Shown here in pieces: positions 6,353-11,109 of a DNA stretch of 11,109 nucleotides. Below the pieces are notes generated by a model. The model worked only from the letters and a program-made list of their open reading frames with translations, did no database searches and was not told the origin of the DNA. The stretch comes from MGBC113645 sp036308445 (GTDB lineage Bacteria > Bacillota_I > Bacilli_A > Erysipelotrichales > Coprobacillaceae). Position 1 is the stretch's first letter; every line of letters begins with the position of its first letter. The stretch is taken from positions 1 to 11,109 of the forward strand of contig JAXJVS010000044.1 of assembly GCA_036308445.1 (NCBI GenBank), read 5' to 3'. The position numbers and the translations under genes are program-made.

Positions 6353-8221
6353 ATGTTAATTTACGAAGGTACAAAAACAGACTTTATGCAAAGTATAGAA
6401 TCAGAAACAATAGCATATGAAATAGAACAAAAGATACTAAACTCTATGCATAGACATACATCCATAAATGAGTTTCGTGCATGGGAAAACTCATTAGATG
6501 CTATGTATAAGGTATTAAATGATCAAGATATACCTTGTGATGCAGGTATTGCTATAGAATATAATATTCCTCAAACATCAAAAAGGGTAGACTTCTTAAT
6601 TAGTGGATATGATAACTATGATAAAGAGAATGTTATTATTGTTGAACTAAAACAATGGGATAAGCTTACTTCGGTAGATGGAAGAGATGGTTTAGTAGAG
6701 ACATATGTTGCTGGTGCTAATCGTAGGGTGGTACATCCTTCATATCAGGCATGGTCATATGCACAATTAATTAGAGATTATAATGTTAATGTACAAGATA
6801 ATTATATAACTTTGCATCCTTGTGCATATTTGCATAATTATAGACGTATTGAAAATGATCCTTTGGATTATAAACAATATGATGTTTATTTAGATGATGC
6901 TCCCGCTTTTACAAGAGGACAGGTTATTAAACTTAGAGAGTTTATTAAGAAGAGTGTTGTAAAGGGGGATAATAAGAAGATTTTATATAAAGTTGAACAT
7001 GGTAAAATTAAACCTTCTAAGAGTTTGCAAAACGAAATCGCAAGTATGATTAAAGGCAATCAGGAATTTGTTATGATTGATGATCAAAAGGTAGTCTATG
7101 AAGAAATACTAGATATATCTAGAGAATCGGTTAATCATAACCAAAAGAATGTTATTATCGTAGAAGGAGGTCCTGGTACTGGTAAGTCAGTATTAGCTAT
7201 TAATTTATTAGCTAAACTAACTAATGAAGATCAATTTGTACAGTATGTATCTAAAAATAGTGCTCCTAGAAGTGTATATTTACAAAAACTGAAAGGTACT
7301 ATGAGAAAAAGTAGTATTGAAAATATGTTCAAAGGCTCAGGGGTATATATAGATTTAGAATCTAATATGATCGATACATTATTAGTAGATGAAGCACATC
7401 GATTAAATGAAAAATCTGGTATGTTTAAGAATAAAGGTGAAAACCAGATTAAAGAGATTATCAATGCAGCAAGATGTTCAGTATTCTTTATTGATGAAAA
7501 ACAAAGAGTAACATTATCGGATATAGGTAGTGTAGCTGAAATAGAAAAATGGGCTTTTGAAGCTAATGCCACAGTAACACTATTAAAATTACAGTCACAA
7601 TTTAGATGTAATGGTTCTGATGGATATCTGGCATGGATAGATCATGTATTAGAAATAAGAGATACTGCTAATTATGATTTAGATGATATAGATTTTGATA
7701 TACGTATATGTGATACACCTAGTGAAGTTAGAAAATTAATATATGATAAGAATAAAGAAAAGAATCGTTCAAGAATGCTAGCTGGATATTGTTGGAATTG
7801 GATTAAAAATGGTCAAAATGATACAAATGTACATGATATCATTATTGATGATTTTGAGATGAGCTGGAACCTAGGTAATGGTATATTTGCGATTGATGAT
7901 ACTTCTATTAATGAGATAGGATGTATTCATACATCTCAAGGATTAGAGTTTGATTATGTTGGTGTTATTATTGGTAATGATATGAGATATGAAGATAATC
8001 ATATCGTTACTGATTTCAGTTCAAGAGCATCTACTGATCAATCATTAAAAGGTATTAAGAAGTTATATAAAGAAAATCAAGATAAAGCATTAAAGGTATC
8101 AGATGAAATTATAAAGAATACTTATCGTACATTACTAACAAGAGGTATGAAAGGCTGTTATATATATTGCTGTGATAAGAAATTAACTGAATATCTTAGA
8201 AGAAATATAAAAAGAGGTTAA
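6353..8221 (+). CDS. PD-(D/E)XK nuclease fused to a DUF2075 (Schlafen group 3-type) SF1 helicase
   Basis: The N-terminal part (about residues 60-145) carries a PD-(D/E)XK nuclease core: E69, D80 in KRVDFLI, then E98 and K100 in VELKQW, with a later QAWSYAQ helix as in RecB-type nucleases. Residues about 264-610 form a superfamily 1 P-loop helicase of the DUF2075 family. It has Walker A GGPGTGKS (272-279), Walker B LLVDEAH (343-349), a FFIDEKQRV block (378-386), QSQFRCN (414-420), IHTSQGLEFDYVGVIIG (525-541), and an arginine-containing YRTLLTRGMKG (591-601). All key residues look intact. The likely activity is ATP-driven movement on nucleic acid coupled to cleavage. As I recall, the staphylococcal anti-phage protein Nhi also carries a DUF2075 helicase with a nuclease, so defence is plausible but inferred. 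AAGGAG (6339-6344) sits 8 bases before the ATG. The gene is followed after 4 bases by the MazG-like gene. Confidence 0.9.
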   Translation: MLIYEGTKTDFMQSIESETIAYEIEQKILNSMHRHTSINEFRAWENSLDAMYKVLNDQDIPCDAGIAIEYNIPQTSKRVDFLISGYDNYDKENVIIVELKQWDKLTSVDGRDGLVETYVAGANRRVVHPSYQAWSYAQLIRDYNVNVQDNYITLHPCAYLHNYRRIENDPLDYKQYDVYLDDAPAFTRGQVIKLREFIKKSVVKGDNKKILYKVEHGKIKPSKSLQNEIASMIKGNQEFVMIDDQKVVYEEILDISRESVNHNQKNVIIVEGGPGTGKSVLAINLLAKLTNEDQFVQYVSKNSAPRSVYLQKLKGTMRKSSIENMFKGSGVYIDLESNMIDTLLVDEAHRLNEKSGMFKNKGENQIKEIINAARCSVFFIDEKQRVTLSDIGSVAEIEKWAFEANATVTLLKLQSQFRCNGSDGYLAWIDHVLEIRDTANYDLDDIDFDIRICDTPSEVRKLIYDKNKEKNRSRMLAGYCWNWIKNGQNDTNVHDIIIDDFEMSWNLGNGIFAIDDTSINEIGCIHTSQGLEFDYVGVIIGNDMRYEDNHIVTDFSSRASTDQSLKGIKKLYKENQDKALKVSDEIIKNTYRTLLTRGMKGCYIYCCDKKLTEYLRRNIKRG

Positions 8222-8225
8222 TATA

Positions 8226-8558
8226 ATGAAGAATGAAACTATAGAACAAGTATTAAAATTTAGAGATGATAGAGATTGGAAACAATTCCATAATCCAAAA
8301 GATTTAGCTATATCTATATCATTAGAAGCTGCAGAATTATTAGAAGTATTTCAATGGAGTGGTACTAATTTATCTAATGAAGGTAAGCAAGATAAGATTA
8401 GAGAAGAGTTAGCTGATGTTGTTAATTATTGTATATTGATGGCAGATGTTTGTGGTTTGGATTTAGATGAGATAGTACAAGAGAAAGTTAAGATTAATAA
8501 TAAGAAATATCCTGTAGATAAAGCTAAAGGTAAGAGTGATAAATATACTGAACTTTGA
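8226..8558 (+). CDS. MazG-like nucleotide pyrophosphohydrolase
   Basis: This is a 110-residue all-helical protein of the MazG / RS21-C6-like superfamily, which hydrolyses (d)NTPs to the monophosphate and pyrophosphate. The metal-binding motifs are seen as SLEAAELLEVFQW (E34 and E37, with E40) and REELADVVNYCILMAD (E61 and D64). The length is usual for the small single-domain form. AGAGG at 8213-8217, inside the end of the helicase gene, is 8 bases before the ATG, and the genes are only 4 bases apart, so co-transcription and coupled translation are expected. The pairing with a DUF2075 nuclease-helicase suggests a shared job. One option is to deplete or clean nucleotides when foreign or damaged DNA is processed; this is inference. 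The exact substrate cannot be told from the sequence. Confidence 0.9.
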   Translation: MKNETIEQVLKFRDDRDWKQFHNPKDLAISISLEAAELLEVFQWSGTNLSNEGKQDKIREELADVVNYCILMADVCGLDLDEIVQEKVKINNKKYPVDKAKGKSDKYTEL

Positions 8559-8594
8559 GTTAAAAATATTATAAAGATGTTCTAATATGTGTAG

Positions 8595-8637
8595 AAAAGG
8601 TGGCTTAACTAGGGCAAAAGAGTGAGTTACCTTTTTT
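8595..8637 (+). terminator. Terminator of the nuclease-helicase/MazG operon
   Basis: AAAAGGTGGCT (8595-8605) pairs with AGTTACCTTTT (8625-8635), including two G-U pairs, around a 19-base loop. It ends in a T run to 8637, about 35 bases after the MazG stop. Confidence 0.7.
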
Positions 8638-8992
8638 ATATTTTGAATAGCAATTATGTCTTTTAGTATTCTATGTAATGCATTAAACATTAACGGCATT
8701 GCATGAATGCAAAGATGTAATTCCTGTATAAACAAATTCAACCACTTCACCATTTTCACCACCTTTTCTAAAGTTCTAGATGACCTGGGACAGCAGCTAT
8801 ATACTAGGGATTTGATATTACCGCCAGTTCTACAGAGAGATAAAAAAATACCCCTTATTATAATATTCTACAGAAATTTTCATTTTTCATTTTTTGTGCG
8901 AAAAAGTTAAATTTTATTATTTTGTGTACTGATTAAAATAAATATGTGAATGTTTCTACATTCTTATCTTGCCTTTTATATTTTATTATTTA
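8638..8992. other. Gene-free stretch with a GC-richer patch
   Basis: No intact gene is present; the open frames here on both strands lack start signals and family features. Positions about 8774-8842 are near 45% G+C by count, against roughly 28% around them. This patch reads in the minus direction as partly open frames with segments such as RKGGENGEVVEFVYTG (8765-8718), so it may be the trace of a lost gene or element. A short stem GCATT-N5-AATGC lies near 8697. Confidence 0.4.
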
Positions 8993-9030
8993 CAAAAAAT
9001 AGAAAAAGCTCAACAATAATTGTGAGCTTT
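8993..9030 (-). terminator. Terminator of the minus-strand XRE operon
   Basis: On the minus strand AAAGCTCA pairs with TGAGCTTT (9030-9023 with 9012-9005). The stem extends inward by three pairs past a bulged A, and a long T-rich tail follows (9007-8993). It is about 90 bases beyond the stop codon of the gene at 9120. The weaker T tail on the other side may let it act in both directions. Confidence 0.75.
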
Positions 9031-9119
9031 ATTTCGCACTTAGTGCTATTGACATTTATTATTATATAAATTCTATATATTAAATCAACAAAACTTGTAA
9101 AAAGTATAATACAATAATT

Positions 9120-9839
9120 TTATAAACTTAAACATTTTATTACTAATTCATTATCATCTTCTTCAATACTAATCAATTTACCATTATCATCTATTCTACA
9201 TATAAGACATCTACTATATAGAGTAACATCTAATTCAGGAATAACGGCTAGAGGTTTAAGGTTGTAGCTTTTCTTTTCCAATAATTCTTGTTTTCTTTTT
9301 AACTCTTCTTCTTCCTGATATTTGTTGTAAACTAGTACACAGTTAGAATTAGGTATTCTGATGATAGTACGATCAAATCTATCACTTTCATTTACAAAAC
9401 TTTTATCTAGAATTCCTAGAATATAATAATCCATATCTTCATCTCTTAATTGCATATATGTTTGATTACCATACATAGCTTGCATAACAACTGTAATTAA
9501 ATCTTTGTTATTAGTTATTACAGGTTCTTCATATGAAGTTTCCTCTTTATGCATAATAGGTTTTATATCAGTGGCTTCACGACAGTATACTAATTCCTCA
9601 TCTTTGTAACTATAGAAACATATAGGTGAATTACCATATCCTCTATATACTTGCATGATATCAAATTTTTTATCACCATCAAATGATGTTAAATCTTCAT
9701 TAAACATATCAAGTTCATCGTAACCCGAATATTGATATAAAATAATATTTTTTTCAAGGATAACAACTCCTAATTCATCATTTCTTGAAACAGTGATATC
9801 TCCAGTTCTTAAATTACACTTATTAAATTGTTTATTCAT
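9120..9839 (-). CDS. Uncharacterised 239-residue protein, second gene of the XRE operon
   Basis: I do not recognise a named family. The N-terminal region (about residues 8-65) has a small beta-rich pattern: LRTGDITVSRNDELGVVIL, then a YDELDMFNEDL segment, then DIMQVYRGY. It resembles short phage or mobile-element proteins that begin with a 'GD/GY...V..R.G' strand and end in 'DI..VY'; that likeness is from memory only. A highly charged helix follows at 174-190 (EEEELKRKQELLEKK), then another beta-like tail. There is no signal peptide, membrane span or catalytic motif. The start at 9839 is chosen because AGGAGG (9854-9849) lies 9 bases upstream. An ATG at 9896 would add 19 residues without a binding site. 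It follows the XRE gene with a 75-base gap holding a TATAAT (9875-9870), so it may also have its own promoter. Confidence 0.75.
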   Translation of the reverse strand: MNKQFNKCNLRTGDITVSRNDELGVVILEKNIILYQYSGYDELDMFNEDLTSFDGDKKFDIMQVYRGYGNSPICFYSYKDEELVYCREATDIKPIMHKEETSYEEPVITNNKDLITVVMQAMYGNQTYMQLRDEDMDYYILGILDKSFVNESDRFDRTIIRIPNSNCVLVYNKYQEEEELKRKQELLEKKSYNLKPLAVIPELDVTLYSRCLICRIDDNGKLISIEEDDNELVIKCLSL

Positions 9840-9914
9840 ATTATATTTCCTCCTATGTTTTATGGTTCCATTATAACTAGTTTGCAATATAATCACTACT
9901 ACTCACAGTAGCAA

Positions 9915-10376
9915 TTATTCTTTATATAAAGGTGTTAATCCTCTATCTATAAGATTAGTATTAACAGTATCTAAAGATTCTTGTTTTAATAAACCAAACC
10001 ATATAATAACATCACGTTTTCTTCTAACATATAAAGGAGCATGTCCTGCATATTTAAGTAAATACTGTGTTTCATCTAATGTTGCTCCTAAAGCAAAACA
10101 TATACATATTAATACATTACGTGAAGGATTATTCTTTTTGCCATTAATAATGTTACCTACATAAGAATGATTTAATCCTGCATCTATAGAAACTACAGAA
10201 GCTTTCTTATCATACTTGTTTAATAAATCTCTTAGATATTCTCCTACACGTATAGAATCATTTAATAGTTCTTCATTAACTTTTTTTTCAAATTCATCAA
10301 AAGTATTACAGCTACGTAAATAGTATTCTAATGATATTGTTCTACCATTATTTATATAAAATACATCATCCTTCAT
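9915..10376 (-). CDS. XRE-type helix-turn-helix regulator
   Basis: The protein has 153 residues. An XRE/Cro-type DNA-binding domain spans about 45-106: helix YLRDLLNKYD, then SVVSIDAGLNHSYVGNIING, then NVLICICFALGATLDETQYL. It is followed by a conserved tail (LLKYAGHAPLYVRRKRDVII, then a DTVNTNLIDRGLTPLY repeat-like helix). This tail belongs to a Firmicutes HTH group in which the 'ETQ.LLK.AG...LY.R..RD..I' block recurs. The first 40 residues are a separate N-terminal extension. It probably binds a palindrome near its own promoter and controls the operon with the gene at 9120-9839. The start at 10376 has AAGGAG at 8 bases; the ATG at 10415 would add 13 unsupported residues. The HTH call is strong; the target is unknown. 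Confidence 0.87.
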   Translation of the reverse strand: MKDDVFYINNGRTISLEYYLRSCNTFDEFEKKVNEELLNDSIRVGEYLRDLLNKYDKKASVVSIDAGLNHSYVGNIINGKKNNPSRNVLICICFALGATLDETQYLLKYAGHAPLYVRRKRDVIIWFGLLKQESLDTVNTNLIDRGLTPLYKE

Positions 10377-10405
10377 GTTTAATTCTCCTTTTTTATTATA
10401 TAAAT

Positions 10406-10434
10406 ATTGTAGCATATAAAGTAAATATTAATAA
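10406..10434 (-). promoter_or_regulatory. Putative promoter of the XRE operon
   Basis: On the minus strand an extended -10 TGC-TACAAT (10414-10406) lies 30 bases before the start codon. A 17-base spacer leads to a weak -35, TTATTA (10434-10429). The TG extension would compensate for the poor -35. Confidence 0.5.
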
Positions 10435-10889
10435 TGAAATTATATGATATGGATTGTAAAATTATATTCTTATTTTAGGTGGGTATAATCAATATAAGTT
10501 GATATATATTTAAACTACAGAAATATATTTTTAACAGATGTGTAAAATATGAAAGAGTAATGGTTGAATGTGTAGATAAGTTAAAATAATATAGTATGTT
10601 ATAATAAAACTAAATAATTTGTTAAAACAAAATAACTATGATGTAATAAGCAATTGAGTGGCAGTGAATGAAAAACTAATTGATTATGATTATTTATATA
10701 TTAAATCTATTTCATGAGAGTATATGATAAAAAAAGCAATGATTTTAACGGGTGTAGTGATTCAAAAAAGATGTTAGAAAGAAATAGATATTATGTAAGG
10801 AAAGTAAAAAAAGTATGAATACATACAGGTATGTCAACGACAATGTTTTATTTAAACTACATAATCTAGAGAAAGAAGAAAATACTAAC
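10435..10889. other. Gene-poor stretch with two tiny overlapping frames
   Basis: No normal gene was seen. On the plus strand a 34-codon frame (10714-10818, starting MRVYDKKSNDFNG) ends in TGA that overlaps the ATG of a 29-codon frame (10815-10904, starting MNTYRYVNDNVLFKLHNLEK) as ATGA. The first frame has no ribosome binding site. A TAAGGAAAG about 11 to 13 bases before the second is only suggestive. They may be remnants of a decayed gene rather than real peptides. Confidence 0.3.
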
Positions 10890-10917
10890 AAAGCACGACT
10901 CTAATGAGCCGTGCTTT
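10890..10917 (-). terminator. Terminator of the minus-strand membrane protein gene
   Basis: AAAGCACG (10890-10897) pairs with CGTGCTTT (10910-10917). An A-C mismatch and then CTC with GAG continue the stem around a TAAT loop. On the minus strand a T-rich tail follows, about 35 bases after the stop codon of the gene at 10952. Confidence 0.75.
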
Positions 10918-10951
10918 CATATATCAATCTGCTATTATATTTATAGTTTTA

Positions 10952-11109
10952 TTATTTCACTAGTACGTCTTTCTCAATCTTACCTCTTACCATAAAGTAA
11001 TATCCTATAACTAATATACCTGTCACAATCCAAGAAATAGGATAAACAAGTAATAACATAGTAAAACTATGGAAACATGTATTAACAAGATATACCCATA
11101 ATATTCTAA
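10952..11109 (-). CDS. C-terminal end of a membrane protein, possibly a MATE-type transporter (partial)
   Basis: On the minus strand the frame enters from the right window edge and stops with TAA at 10954-10952, giving 52 residues. It has two hydrophobic segments separated by little: WVYLVNTCFHSFTMLLLVYP and ISWIVTGILVIGYYFMV, then a charged tail RGKIEKDVLVK. The pattern of a last transmembrane helix after 'YP..W' and a short lysine-rich tail suits the C-terminus of a MATE-family multidrug/Na+ antiporter, but other polytopic proteins could end this way. Its start is outside the window. Confidence 0.65.
   Translation of the reverse strand, partial: RILWVYLVNTCFHSFTMLLLVYPISWIVTGILVIGYYFMVRGKIEKDVLVK

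Noticed and set aside
7231..7572. 113-codon minus-strand frame inside the nuclease-helicase gene
   Set aside because: It covers the Walker B region of an intact gene on the other strand and has no initiation signal or known family.
8463..8762. 99-codon minus-strand frame across the end of the MazG gene
   Set aside because: It overlaps the conserved MazG C-terminus and its terminator. The part beyond the gene may be remnant sequence, but this frame as a whole is not credible.
8707..8910. 67-codon plus-strand frame after the MazG operon
   Set aside because: There is no ribosome binding site or family pattern, and the hydrophobic tail comes from T-rich DNA.
10507..10858. 13-base direct repeat TATTTAAACTACA at about 10507 and 10846, considered as an attachment site
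   Set aside because: It is short and AT-rich, with no integrase or tRNA nearby, so chance is the better explanation.

Overview
The window is AT-rich (roughly 70-75% A+T by eye) with strong AAGGAG/AGGAGG ribosome binding sites and many U-tailed hairpin terminators. This suggests a low-GC Firmicute. Protein style and gene content would suit a gut Erysipelotrichia or Coprobacillaceae-type genome, but there is no rRNA or marker gene to prove it. No tRNA, rRNA, CRISPR array or intact insertion sequence was seen.

Left part (1-2371): a LytTR-type DNA-binding regulator (4-621) runs into an overlapping Sel1-repeat reading frame (581-1156), which ends inside a terminator hairpin. A 1.2-kb stretch without an intact gene follows. 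It holds minus-strand coding remnants (clearest at 1484-1860), a long hairpin with a T tract (1441-1505), and the leader of the next gene. Middle-left (2372-3757): an M24-peptidase-fold protein related to Xaa-Pro dipeptidases, apparently missing the first two metal-binding aspartates, with a terminator at 3799-3821.

Decayed stretch (3822-4853): the broken C-terminal part of a DUF262/HNH (GmrSD-like, restriction-type) endonuclease with an in-frame stop, two frameshifts and a mutated HNH core; a 74-codon frame without a good ribosome binding site; and a compact promoter-like / inverted repeat / terminator unit that could be a small RNA or a gene remnant.

Core (4917-8558): three well-preserved plus-strand genes. 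They are a DEDDh 3'-5' exonuclease with two internal helical repeats and a C-terminal BRCT domain; a PD-(D/E)XK nuclease fused to a DUF2075 (Schlafen group 3-type) superfamily 1 helicase; and a small MazG-like nucleotide pyrophosphohydrolase. The last two are 4 bases apart and surely co-transcribed. The exonuclease gene is separated from them by a terminator, so it may be an independent unit. Nuclease-helicase plus nucleotide pyrophosphohydrolase, next to a dead restriction-like gene, looks like a defence island or DNA-processing module. That role is inference.

Right part (8638-11109): a gene-free stretch with a GC-richer patch, then a minus-strand operon of an XRE-type helix-turn-helix protein and an uncharacterised 239-residue protein, a second gene-poor stretch with tiny frames, and the C-terminal end of a membrane protein (possibly a MATE-type transporter) running off the right edge on the minus strand.
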